DNA from: Candidatus Binatia bacterium | GTDB taxonomy: Bacteria; Desulfobacterota; Binatia; UBA12015 | Assembly (NCBI GenBank): GCA_029243485.1 | Contig: JAQWRY010000088.1 | Coordinates: forward strand, 153,221-217,220 | Length of the DNA: 64,000 nt | Direction of reading: 5' to 3' | Shown: piece after piece, positions 34,545-42,859 of the stretch | Layout of the letters: the number at the start of each line of letters is the position of its first letter | Numbering within the stretch: position 1 is the first letter of the stretch | Made by a program: the position numbers and the translations under genes | The notes under the pieces: model-generated | What the model was told of the DNA's origin: nothing | Seen by the model: the letters and a program-made list of their open reading frames with translations, nothing else | Database searches by the model: none

Positions 34545-36977
34545 ATGCGCGTTTTTCCACGACTCTTGCCGATGCTGATCGTTCTCGCTGTGCCGCTCGC
34601 CGCGGTGGCCCAAACTCCACAGAGTGAAGCCGTCGAGGATTGGGAGACGCAGAGCGCGACGGGTGGTGCCGAGACCGAGATGGACGCGGCCGAGGCGCAG
34701 GCCCAGGCGGTCGAGTCGGGAGAGCCGACGGGACTCTCGCGGCGAGCGAGCAATCAGGTCGAAGAGATCGTCGTGAGCGCGCGGCGCCGCGACGAGTTGC
34801 TGGAAGATACGCCGGTCTCGGTCACGGCGCTCGGCGAGGCGGCGCTTCGTGAATCCAACATCACGCAGATGACGAACCTGAACGGGATAGTTCCAAACCT
34901 GCAGTTCCAGGCAGGTGGTGGGAATCCGAATCTCGCGCAGGTGTTCATTCGTGGCGTCGGGCAGGTCGATGCCGATCAGCTCACGTCGGATCCGGGTGTC
35001 GGCGTTTACGTCGACGGCGTCTACCTGGCGCGTGCGCAGGGGACGGTGCTCGATGTCGTCGACGTCGCCCAACTCGAAGTGTTGCGCGGCCCGCAGGGGA
35101 CGCTCTTCGGAAAGAACACGGCCGGCGGCGCGCTCAACATCACGTCGGTGAAGCCGACGGAGGAGTTCGAAGGATTCGTCTTGCTCCGGCCCGGCAACCT
35201 CGGTCAGATCGATACTCGAGTCACGTTGAACATTCCGATTTGGGAAGATCGCGTGTACTCGCGCATGACGTTCGCGTCGTTCATGAACGGCGGCTACATG
35301 TTCAATAGCTACGAAGACGAGTACTGGTCGGATCGCAACACGTTGGCGTTCCAGGGGTCGCTTCGTATCCTGCCGCACGACGACGTGACGATCGACATCA
35401 CCGGCAGCTATTCGAAGGCGCACTCGACTCAGTTCGGTGCGCACTGCACGATGTTCGACGAGAGCGCACTGCAGACTCTCGTTCCCGGCTTTCGTGAGGC
35501 GTGTAAGAAGTCCTCCACGCTCACGACTCGGAACTTCAAAGCGGAATGGCCGGGCATGGCGGATCTTCAGTCCTGGGGGATCTGGGGGACGATCCAGTGG
35601 GACATCGGCGATGCGTCGGTCTTCGAAGACCTCAGCTTCAAGTCGATCACGGCGTATCGCGCGCAGGAAGAGGCGTTCCGTCGGGACATGGACATGACGG
35701 AGTTCAACCTCGGGTCGCAGACGTCGACCGGCGAGGACGTGGTCTTCGGCGACTTCACGCTGCCGAGCACCCCGCTGTTCGCCTCGCAGGTCAGCCAGGA
35801 ATTCCAGATGAACGGGACCGCCTGGGATGGCAAGATCAACTACGTCGGCGGCGTCTACTACCTGGCCGATAGCGCCGACAACACGCGGGCGACCGGTTTC
35901 GTACCGAATATGCCGTCGGTCGGCGGGGTGTTCTACGCCGAGAGTCATCTCGACAATTCGTCGATCGCGGTGTTCGGGCAGGCGACAGCCGACATCCTGG
36001 ACTGGATGAGTCTCACCGGCGGCATTCGCTGGACGCAAGAAGACAAGCAGGCGTCGCTCCTCGACGTCGAGCCGGCCGTGCGGGTGCGCGCCGACGGGAC
36101 GGAGAGCAAGAAGTTCCAGGCGTGGACCCCGATGGGTACGCTTGCGATGCGGCTTCCCGAGGAGCATCTGCCCGACCAGCTCGACCACTTCATGGGCTAC
36201 TTCACGTTCGCGAAGGGCTTCAAGAGTGGCGGCTTCAACTTGCGTCCGATTCCAGAGGACATTGAGCTTCTCGAGCCTTATGAGCCTGAGAACCTCAATT
36301 CGTACGAGATCGGATTCAAGACGATCGGATGGGACCGGAAACTGACGTTCAACACATCCTTGTTCTTGAGCGACTACGACAACATCCAGGTGCTCACTGT
36401 CACCACGGTCGACACGGGGGGCTTCATCCCGACGGTCGTTCCCCTCACCCAGAACGCGGCGACCGCAACGGTGAAGGGTGTGGAGATGGAGCTTCTCCTG
36501 ATGCCGTTCGAGGGGATGCGCATCCAGGCGAACGGTGCGCTTCTTGACACCGAGTACGGTGAGTACGCCGGCGTGAGCGATCTCACGGGTCTGGACATCA
36601 ACCGCAAAGGGGAGACGTTCAGCAACGTCCCGCCCTACACGGCCTTCCTCGCGGCCCAGTATTCCTTCGAACTCGACGTCCCCAGTGCGGACTGGGTACG
36701 CGGCTGGCTCACGCCGCGTGTCGAAGGTGTGCTCAGCGGCCCGATTCACTATCAGGGCCCCGAGTTGCCGACGGCCACGCAGGGCGCCTTCGGCCTCCTC
36801 AACGCGCGCCTCGCCTACGACTTCAACGACGACCGCAGCCAGGTCGCCCTCTGGGGCCGCAACCTGACCGACACGATCTACTTCAACTCGAGCATCCCCA
36901 TCACCGCCTTCGGCTTCAATCTCCCGTTCCTGGGCGCCCCCCGCACCTTCGGCGCGGAACTAACGCACAGGTTCTGA
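34545..36977 (+). CDS. TonB-dependent outer-membrane receptor
   Basis: 810 residues from the ATG at 34545, chosen because MRVFPRLLPMLIVLAVPLAA is a clean signal peptide; the frame is open to 34512. The plug has VEEIVVSARRRDELLEDTPV, VGVYVDGVYLARAQGTVLDV and EVLRGPQGTLFGKNTAGGAL. The barrel ends FGAELTHRF. A ~50-residue Ala/Glu-rich extension (EAVEDWETQSATGGAETEMD) lies between signal and plug, absent from the divergent paralogue. Likely uptake of a large or hydrophobic nutrient. It ends eight bases before a long inverted repeat. Confidence 0.93.
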   Translation: MRVFPRLLPMLIVLAVPLAAVAQTPQSEAVEDWETQSATGGAETEMDAAEAQAQAVESGEPTGLSRRASNQVEEIVVSARRRDELLEDTPVSVTALGEAALRESNITQMTNLNGIVPNLQFQAGGGNPNLAQVFIRGVGQVDADQLTSDPGVGVYVDGVYLARAQGTVLDVVDVAQLEVLRGPQGTLFGKNTAGGALNITSVKPTEEFEGFVLLRPGNLGQIDTRVTLNIPIWEDRVYSRMTFASFMNGGYMFNSYEDEYWSDRNTLAFQGSLRILPHDDVTIDITGSYSKAHSTQFGAHCTMFDESALQTLVPGFREACKKSSTLTTRNFKAEWPGMADLQSWGIWGTIQWDIGDASVFEDLSFKSITAYRAQEEAFRRDMDMTEFNLGSQTSTGEDVVFGDFTLPSTPLFASQVSQEFQMNGTAWDGKINYVGGVYYLADSADNTRATGFVPNMPSVGGVFYAESHLDNSSIAVFGQATADILDWMSLTGGIRWTQEDKQASLLDVEPAVRVRADGTESKKFQAWTPMGTLAMRLPEEHLPDQLDHFMGYFTFAKGFKSGGFNLRPIPEDIELLEPYEPENLNSYEIGFKTIGWDRKLTFNTSLFLSDYDNIQVLTVTTVDTGGFIPTVVPLTQNAATATVKGVEMELLLMPFEGMRIQANGALLDTEYGEYAGVSDLTGLDINRKGETFSNVPPYTAFLAAQYSFELDVPSADWVRGWLTPRVEGVLSGPIHYQGPELPTATQGAFGLLNARLAYDFNDDRSQVALWGRNLTDTIYFNSSIPITAFGFNLPFLGAPRTFGAELTHRF

Positions 36978-36985
36978 GGCCGCCG

Positions 36986-37100
36986 GTAGGGACGTTGGTT
37001 AGTCTCGCTGATTTTGTTTAGTCGTGGCGAGCGCCCCTTTTCCCCGCGACGACCCCGGCGACTACTAAAAAAAATCAGCGAGACTAACCAACGTCCCTGC
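36986..37100. repeat. long inverted repeat between convergent genes
   Basis: Perfect 28-base arms (36988-37015 and 37071-37098, beginning AGGGACGTTGGTTAGTCTCG). They extend inward by six more pairs (37017-37022 with 37064-37069) after one mismatch, and outward by a G-C pair. The 41-base centre is GC-rich. The element fills almost all the space between the receptor stop (36977) and the hydrolase stop (37104). No T tract follows either arm, so it is not a classic intrinsic terminator; it could be a bidirectional terminator or a palindromic mobile relic (MITE/REP-like). Confidence 0.85.
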
Positions 37101-37103
37101 CTC

Positions 37104-38219
37104 CTACTTCTCCCTGTAGGTGAAGGGGGCTTCGGGGAAGTCTGAGGCTACGGTGGGGGATAGGCCTACGGGGGAGTCGTCGAGGCCGAAGGCCCAGCGG
37201 AGTTGGGCGGTGACGAAGTGGTTGAAGACGGGCCAGCCGGCTTCGGCCGGGAGGGCTTCGGGCTGACAGCCGTCGGTGCCCAGGCGGCGGAGGCCTTCGG
37301 GGACGGGGAGGCCGGCGTCGAGTCCGATCTGGACGATGCCGCCGCCGTCGGCGCCGATGCGGCAGAGGTCTGTCGGTGCGAGATGGCCGCCGCCTTCGAC
37401 GATGACGAGTCGGGACGGTGACGGTGCGTTTTCGAACGCACGGACGACACCGTCGACGCTCACGATGCCGTCGATGTCGCCCGTGAGCCACATGGACGGC
37501 GCTTGTGGGAAGTCACTGGGTTCCGTCGTGTCGCGCACGCCGGCCGAGAGCGGAATGTAGGTCACGACGTCGGTCTCGCTGCCGAAGCGGAAGGACGACC
37601 CCCCGCCCGCGGAGTGGCCCGTGATCGCGACGCGGTCGGCGGCGATCCGCCCCTCGAGGAGTCCGCCGCCGGTCGAGTTCAGCTGCTTGGCGAGGTCGAC
37701 GGCGGCTCGGCTCAACACCAGGTCTTCGATCGGCTGCTCCGGCGGTTGCCCCAGCGCGTTTCCGAGACCGCGCTCCAGGTAGTCGGGCGCGACGACGACA
37801 AAGCCCCAGGTCGCGAGGTGGGTCGTGAGGAAGGTCGACTGCGTGCGGAAGCTCGCAGACCCGTGCGCGAAGACCACGAGCGGGAAGGGGCCGGCCGCGC
37901 TCGCGGGGGCTTCGCGATGTGCGTTCGTCTCGAACGGCGGATTCGCGTCGGCCGGTAGGATTGCGTTGATGAAGTCCGGCAGCCAGTCGCGGATGAAGTA
38001 CACGTCACGCTCGCGCCCGCCTTCATCGCCGGAGTCGACCGGGTACCAGATCTCGACCTTTCGGTCAGCGTAGCCGACGGTCGTGACGCCCGCGGTGAAC
38101 GGCCCGGCATCTCGGTAGGCAGCACCGGGAGCCGTCTCGCTCGAGGTCGAGCTGTCGCCACACCCATACGCGCCGACGATCGCCAGCATCACTCCGAGAG
38201 TTCGCACAAAGTACACCAT
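37104..38219 (-). CDS. alpha/beta-hydrolase lipoprotein (platelet-activating-factor acetylhydrolase/chlorophyllase-like)
   Basis: 371 residues. A lipoprotein signal (TLGVMLAIVGAYGC, lipobox Cys) precedes an alpha/beta-hydrolase fold: FPLVVFAHGSASFRTQSTFL (oxyanion strand), VAITGHSAGGGSSFRFG (nucleophile Ser in G-H-S-A-G), and a late GGGHLAPTDLC supplying His. Relatives hydrolyse esters and short-chain lipids. It is exported and lipid-anchored. Last gene of a minus-strand run that starts at the TolC gene; 47 bases after the PhyH-like gene. Substrate unknown. Confidence 0.85.
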   Translation of the reverse strand: MVYFVRTLGVMLAIVGAYGCGDSSTSSETAPGAAYRDAGPFTAGVTTVGYADRKVEIWYPVDSGDEGGRERDVYFIRDWLPDFINAILPADANPPFETNAHREAPASAAGPFPLVVFAHGSASFRTQSTFLTTHLATWGFVVVAPDYLERGLGNALGQPPEQPIEDLVLSRAAVDLAKQLNSTGGGLLEGRIAADRVAITGHSAGGGSSFRFGSETDVVTYIPLSAGVRDTTEPSDFPQAPSMWLTGDIDGIVSVDGVVRAFENAPSPSRLVIVEGGGHLAPTDLCRIGADGGGIVQIGLDAGLPVPEGLRRLGTDGCQPEALPAEAGWPVFNHFVTAQLRWAFGLDDSPVGLSPTVASDFPEAPFTYREK

Positions 38220-38266
38220 AGGAAAACGCTATCCCGCGCCGACGAACGGGACAACGGCGTTTTCGT

Positions 38267-39451
38267 TCAGCGCAACTTTTGACCCGCGACCGGCACGCCG
38301 CCCTGCCCCTTGATCGCATCGTTGTAGTGTCCCTGACCGTCGTGCGGGCGTGCGCCGGGAGGCTTCCACGTGAGGATCAGACTTTCCCGCAGGACCCCGT
38401 TGCCGGTCGGCGGAAACGCGGCGTGCATCGTATCGCTCAGATGCAGGGACACGTCGCCCGGCTCGGCCTCGATCAAGACGGAGCCCTCGATCTCGTTCTC
38501 CGAAAAGAGGTCCGGAGGGCAGCTGAACGGGGCGGACCCGGGCAGCATCCACAGCCCGCCCGTCTCGCGATTCGCCGGTGTAAGAAACAGGCTAACGTTG
38601 ACGGTCGGGCAATGGAGCGCGTGGCCACCCATTCCGCAGTCGCGGTGCCAGGGAAGATCCGCCAGCCCCTGGGCGATGTCCTTGACCTTGTAGAGGATGG
38701 TCACGGCTTCGCCGTCGACGTCGGGCACGAGGTCCGAGTCGACGAGATCGATTAGACGCGTGAGGCGTGGCTCTCCGACGAGTCCGTGGAGCTTCGGGGC
38801 GGCGCGCGCATCGAGAACACGCGTGAGTCGCTTCTCACCCGACTTCGCGACGCCCCACCACGAGTTGCCGTCGTCCTCCGTCGCGGTCGCGGCGATCGCC
38901 GAGGCCGCTTCGCGAAAGCTCGCAACCTCGTCCGCCGTGAACACCGAACGAAAGTGGACATAGCCGGCCGTCGCGATGAAATGTGCGATCTCCGCCGGGT
39001 CGTCGTCGACAGCGAAGGAGCGCCGCGGATCGAGAGGGGCGCCGTGGCGGTCGCGAAGATCGATCGACGCGCGTTCGAAGACTGGCCGTCCGTGGAACAG
39101 GGCTCGCCACCCGGGCTCCCAATCGAGGAAGCGGCGAGAGTCCCCGCGCAGCACACGGGCGCGGCCCGGGTAGAAGAGTCCCGCCGCGGCCGCGAGATCG
39201 TTCACGAGGTCCGAGAAGTCGGGCGCACTGATCTCGACTTCGGTGTCGGCGTCCGTTGCGCCCGGCCTCACCGTGATGCTCCCCGCTTCGGGGATGTACG
39301 TGTACGCGTCGCCGTTCGGGAGTCGAAGCGCGAGCGATCCGAGCGCTCGGCTCGCCGTGAAGGCATGTGCGCCGTGACCGGCGGCGATGCGGCTCGGCAA
39401 CTCGTTCTCGTGAAACTCGACGAACTCGATCTCAGGAAACTCGCTGGCCAT
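38267..39451 (-). CDS. phytanoyl-CoA dioxygenase (PhyH)-family protein with N-terminal extension
   Basis: 394 residues. The C-terminal ~240 residues are a 2-oxoglutarate/Fe(II) dioxygenase: VHFRSVFTADEVASFREAAS at the start, WHRDCGMGG with the H269-x-D271 iron ligands, NVSLFLTPANRETGGLWMLP, and SLHLSDTMHAAFPP with the distal His near 343 and Arg356 for 2-oxoglutarate. Residues 1-155 form an extra domain of unknown type with a DWEPGWRALFHGRPVFERAS stretch. It would hydroxylate a small or lipid substrate. Located between the duplicated unknown protein and the lipoprotein hydrolase on one strand. Confidence 0.82.
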   Translation of the reverse strand: MASEFPEIEFVEFHENELPSRIAAGHGAHAFTASRALGSLALRLPNGDAYTYIPEAGSITVRPGATDADTEVEISAPDFSDLVNDLAAAAGLFYPGRARVLRGDSRRFLDWEPGWRALFHGRPVFERASIDLRDRHGAPLDPRRSFAVDDDPAEIAHFIATAGYVHFRSVFTADEVASFREAASAIAATATEDDGNSWWGVAKSGEKRLTRVLDARAAPKLHGLVGEPRLTRLIDLVDSDLVPDVDGEAVTILYKVKDIAQGLADLPWHRDCGMGGHALHCPTVNVSLFLTPANRETGGLWMLPGSAPFSCPPDLFSENEIEGSVLIEAEPGDVSLHLSDTMHAAFPPTGNGVLRESLILTWKPPGARPHDGQGHYNDAIKGQGGVPVAGQKLR

Positions 39452-39500
39452 CCTCGTCTTGTATCGTGCGGAGAGGCCGTCCGCACCACGCCCGCGAGCG

Positions 39501-40802
39501 TCAGGCGCGCGGGAGGCGGCGCGGCTCGAAGAGGAAGGTTGCCCCTTTGCTCACCTTGGCCAGGGCGAGGGCCTGGGACGGCTCGTACGCGTCGGCCGCC
39601 GGGTCGATCAAGACATCGAAGGCGAGCCGTGCGCCGCTCCGTGGGGAAGCCGGCACGCACTGTGCCTTCGGGTTCACCGTGCCCGCGATCGCGTCGAGCG
39701 CGGGGTGGGGTGCCTTGCCAAGCCCGGCGAACCACGAGTGCGCCTCGGTCTCCTCGAAGGCCGGAGACGGTCCGAACGTGAGCCGTGCGCTGGAATCTCC
39801 GGTGATCTCGACGTGGAGATCGATGTACGCGCGCGGTTGAAAGCACGGGTGCATCTGGAACACCTTCGCGATGGACTCGATTCCATCGCCCTCGATGGCG
39901 AGCGCGGTGAGGAGTCGCTCGGCGGTGAGCGCGGCGATCCCGTCCCACTGCTGGGCTGAGAGATCGTCGGCGTCCTCCGTGCCGAAGCGCTGCTCGATGG
40001 AGAGATTGAACGCGTGCGCGAGGAGATGGATCTGCACGCCGATCTCTTGGAGTACGGTGACCAGGGCGTCGTGTGAAAGATCCTCGAGCTGAAACCCGGG
40101 ATCGAATGTGCCGGAGTAGTCCGCCCAGCCGCCCGGCTCGCCGTTCGCGACGGCCTTGGTCAGCACGACGCTTGCCGCCTTCGAGCGGCGGTTGATCGCC
40201 AGGTTCGCGTGTTGCTCGTAGGCGACGCCCTCGTCGTCAATGAAGACCCTCCACCGGCAATGCGGCATCCTGTGCTCGGGGGAACGCGGGGGTCGGTGAA
40301 TCGGTCTGACCTTCATGCAGGGGTGCGCCGCCGCCGCGGTCGCATCGAAGGTCGGATCCTCGATGTCGTGGCACATCGTCCGAACACGCTCTTCGCCGAA
40401 CGGTTCGACGTCCATCAGGGCGCCGCAGTGTGCGAGCCAGAACTCTCCGTACTCGGGTCGGTGGAGCAGGAACTGAAAGTCCATGAACTGGTGCGGCGCA
40501 CCGATGTCGAACTGCAGGTTCTTGAAGACGGTGCCGACGTCGTTCCCCTCGAACCGGAGCGCTCTTTGCATGCGTTCCGAATAGATCGGACTCGCCGCCA
40601 TCCACTCGTCGATCGAGATCGCGGTCATCGCGTCTTCGCCGAAGCGCATCATGACGAGCGGAAGGCCGGCTCGGTCTTGCAGATGGCCGGACAGCAGATA
40701 CTCACGGCCCAGTTCGGCAAGGACCTGCCGGGAAAAGGAGCCCAGCGTGAGTTCGGGGTCGAACGGTCCGGAGTAGTTGCGCCGCAAAGTGCTCGTCGTC
40801 AC
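39501..40802 (-). CDS. unknown protein with two-fold internal duplication
   Basis: 433 residues from the GTG at 40802, whose codon overlaps the TolC gene stop (GTGA); a longer frame to 41837 is the TolC gene read out of frame. Two halves are homologous: NYSGPFDPELTLGSFSRQVL (residues 9-28) with DYSGTFDPGFQLEDLSHDAL (229-248); MRFGEDAMTAISIDEW with QRFGTEDADDLSAQQW; and ALRFEGNDVGTVFKNLQF with ALAIEGDGIESIAKVFQM. The first half keeps Cys126, Cys144, His145, Cys162, His181 and Cys182, possible metal or active-site residues, mostly lost in the second. There is weak resemblance to ATC-hydrolase/DUF6125-type folds. No signal peptide. Function unknown. Confidence 0.8.
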   Translation of the reverse strand: MTTSTLRRNYSGPFDPELTLGSFSRQVLAELGREYLLSGHLQDRAGLPLVMMRFGEDAMTAISIDEWMAASPIYSERMQRALRFEGNDVGTVFKNLQFDIGAPHQFMDFQFLLHRPEYGEFWLAHCGALMDVEPFGEERVRTMCHDIEDPTFDATAAAAHPCMKVRPIHRPPRSPEHRMPHCRWRVFIDDEGVAYEQHANLAINRRSKAASVVLTKAVANGEPGGWADYSGTFDPGFQLEDLSHDALVTVLQEIGVQIHLLAHAFNLSIEQRFGTEDADDLSAQQWDGIAALTAERLLTALAIEGDGIESIAKVFQMHPCFQPRAYIDLHVEITGDSSARLTFGPSPAFEETEAHSWFAGLGKAPHPALDAIAGTVNPKAQCVPASPRSGARLAFDVLIDPAADAYEPSQALALAKVSKGATFLFEPRRLPRA

Positions 40803-42307
40803 GGGGAGTTCCTCAGTTGATCCGAACCCGATTCCGAGTCCGGGATGGCGCCGGCGACGTAGGCGATGCGGGCGGCTTGGGTGAGAAGGTCGGCGCGGCT
40901 CTGCACGAGAATGTACCGCGCTTCGGCGAGGTCGCCTTCCGCTTTCAGGAGATCGACCACGGTCGCGAGGCCGTGGCGGTAGCTTTCCAGGTTTCCTTCG
41001 TACGCCTCTTGGGAGGAGTCGAGGAGTGCTTGTGCGTACTCGTACTTCTTCACGGCGGCTCGTTGGTCGTGGTATGCGCGCCAGACCGCAGCGATGGTCT
41101 CGAGTTCGGCGCGTTCGAGTCGGGCGCGGACTCGAGACGCCTCCGCTTCGGCTTCGCGGATCGTGTTCAACCGCTCGAAGCCTTCGAAGATCGACCACCG
41201 AAGGCCGAGGCCCGCGTTCCAGACCGGCGTATCGCTCTGCACTGTGGGCGGGCCGGAGAACTGGTACCACCAGGCGTCCAGCCCATAGTTCCCGGCGGCG
41301 TAGATGACGGGGTAGAGATCCGCCTTCGCTTCGCGCGCGATGGCCTCCTGCGCCCGTAGCTCCTCGACGCGGGCGGCGAGGTCTGGGCGTTCTGCGAGTG
41401 CGACGTCGATGAGTGCATCGACGCTTCCGGAAAGCTCCAGCGGGACGTCTTCCATCGGCTGGATGTGAATCGACTGATTCGCCGGAACGCCGACGGCGAG
41501 CGCGAGGTTTGCCTCGGCGTCGCTCACGAGGACCCGTGCGCTCTCGAGCTCGTACGCCGCCTTGGCTTCGGCCTGCCGTGCGAGCAGCACGTCCGAGCGC
41601 GTTGCGAGTCCTCGCGCGAGCCGCTCTTCCGCGGCGCTCGCGACCGAATGGGCGCTCACGAAATTGCTCTCGGCCGCGCGGAGCATGCCGCCGGCGGCGT
41701 CCAGGGCGAAGTACGTCGTCTGCACGGAGAAGAGGACTTCCTGGAGTGCCCGGTTGAAGTTCAGATTGGCCGCGAGAAGTTGGCGCCGTGCGCTCTCGGC
41801 CCTCTCGGGGCGGCGTCCGAAGTCGAAGAGGATCCACTCGAGCTGGACCAGCGGGGTGATCGAATACTGCGTGACGATGTTCGGCGACTCCCGTGACTCG
41901 AAGAGGTACCTCGCATTCCCGCCTTCGACCTGGACTCCGATGTCGGGCAGGTACCCGCCGAGCGTTCCTCCGAAAGCGGCGGCGCGCACGCGTGCGGCCT
42001 CCCAGGCTTCGCGCGTCCGCGGATTCGTTCGCATGGCGACGTCGACCAGCGTCGCGAGATCGTAGCTTTCTGCCGCGCTGAGCTGCCGGTCTTCCCTTGC
42101 GAGGACGCGCGTTGTCTCACGCTCGGCATCCAGGTCGCCCGCCTGCGGTTGCCATGGTTCGGAGGAGTCCTTCGGTGCCAGAGTCTCCGGTTCGAGGTAC
42201 GCGGCCTTCGAGGTCGCGAAGGGGAGATTGCACGCGGCCGACAGCAGGCACGCCGCAAGGCCGATGGCTCTCTGATACCTCGCGCGTCTTTGGCGTTCGT
42301 GTCTCAT
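40799..42307 (-). CDS. TolC-family outer-membrane efflux protein (lipoprotein)
   Basis: 502 residues. A lipoprotein signal (AIGLAACLLSAAC) is followed by two outer-membrane-factor repeats of long coiled-coil helices: REAWEAARVRAAAFGGTLGG and LLAANLNFNRALQEVLFSVQ in the first, SRVRARLERAELETIAAVWR and QAEGDL-like NLESYRHGLATVVDLLKAEG in the second. It should be the outer channel of a tripartite efflux or type-I secretion system. No membrane-fusion protein or RND pump is adjacent; the neighbouring ABC exporter (42860-45347) lacks a fusion protein too. It overlaps the duplicated unknown protein by four bases. Confidence 0.9.
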   Translation of the reverse strand: MRHERQRRARYQRAIGLAACLLSAACNLPFATSKAAYLEPETLAPKDSSEPWQPQAGDLDAERETTRVLAREDRQLSAAESYDLATLVDVAMRTNPRTREAWEAARVRAAAFGGTLGGYLPDIGVQVEGGNARYLFESRESPNIVTQYSITPLVQLEWILFDFGRRPERAESARRQLLAANLNFNRALQEVLFSVQTTYFALDAAGGMLRAAESNFVSAHSVASAAEERLARGLATRSDVLLARQAEAKAAYELESARVLVSDAEANLALAVGVPANQSIHIQPMEDVPLELSGSVDALIDVALAERPDLAARVEELRAQEAIAREAKADLYPVIYAAGNYGLDAWWYQFSGPPTVQSDTPVWNAGLGLRWSIFEGFERLNTIREAEAEASRVRARLERAELETIAAVWRAYHDQRAAVKKYEYAQALLDSSQEAYEGNLESYRHGLATVVDLLKAEGDLAEARYILVQSRADLLTQAARIAYVAGAIPDSESGSDQLRNSP

Positions 42308-42360
42308 CGCCCGGTCAGAGGTCGATACACGAGATTCATCGTCGAGAGAAACGAGACAGG

Positions 42361-42807
42361 CTACGATGGCGGCTGAATCACCGTCTGCGTCATCGTGTTG
42401 TAGCCGAATTCCTCGACGCGCTGGGCGATGCGCCAGCCGGCGGGCGTGCGGATGAGCTTGTCGTGGTACCAGCCGCCGCAGAAGAACAGCTTCGGTGGGG
42501 CGTCGCCGTTCGGTACCGCCATCGGGTTGTAGAACCCCGACCGGCCGGTCGCGGTGTCTCCGTCGAGGAGGATCTCACGGTTTATGACGAGGTGCTGTGT
42601 CATCGGGAAGCCCGCCATGGTTTCCTCGAGCCACTTCCGCACTTCCTTCACGCCGCCCTTGATGCCGCCGAACGCCGTGTAGTCGATGTGGGCATTCTCG
42701 GTGAAGCAGCTTTCCCAGAGGTTCCACTGCTTGCGGTCGACCCCGGTCGCGTAGCGGGTCAGGAGGTCGTCGATTTCGAGGCGGTCGTCGAGTTCTTCTG
42801 GGGACAT
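42361..42807 (-). CDS. SnoaL-like/NTF2-fold protein
   Basis: 148 residues from the ATG at 42807. The pattern RLEIDDLLTRYATGVDRKQW, NLWESCFTENAHIDYTAFGG and a C-terminal WYHDKLIRTPAGWRIAQRVE is that of the SnoaL-like NTF2 fold (ring-hydroxylating dioxygenase beta subunits, ketosteroid isomerases, dehydratases). Asp/His in the pocket could be catalytic. It is 52 bases downstream of the ABC permease on the same strand. Function not determinable. Confidence 0.78.
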   Translation of the reverse strand: MSPEELDDRLEIDDLLTRYATGVDRKQWNLWESCFTENAHIDYTAFGGIKGGVKEVRKWLEETMAGFPMTQHLVINREILLDGDTATGRSGFYNPMAVPNGDAPPKLFFCGGWYHDKLIRTPAGWRIAQRVEEFGYNTMTQTVIQPPS

Positions 42808-42859
42808 GACCGGAGTTTCGCCTGAGTCGGGCCCGGTTCTCAAGTGGAGCGGTCGAAGC

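Noticed and set aside
34245-36749. 834-codon minus-strand frame opposite the TonB receptor
   Set aside because: Antisense shadow of a high-GC gene: low-complexity Arg/Glu/Leu/His-rich product, no start context, and the plus strand encodes a clear receptor.
39501-41837. 778-codon frame containing the duplicated unknown protein
   Set aside because: The upstream part is the TolC gene out of frame; GTG at 40802 overlapping the TolC stop is the sensible start.
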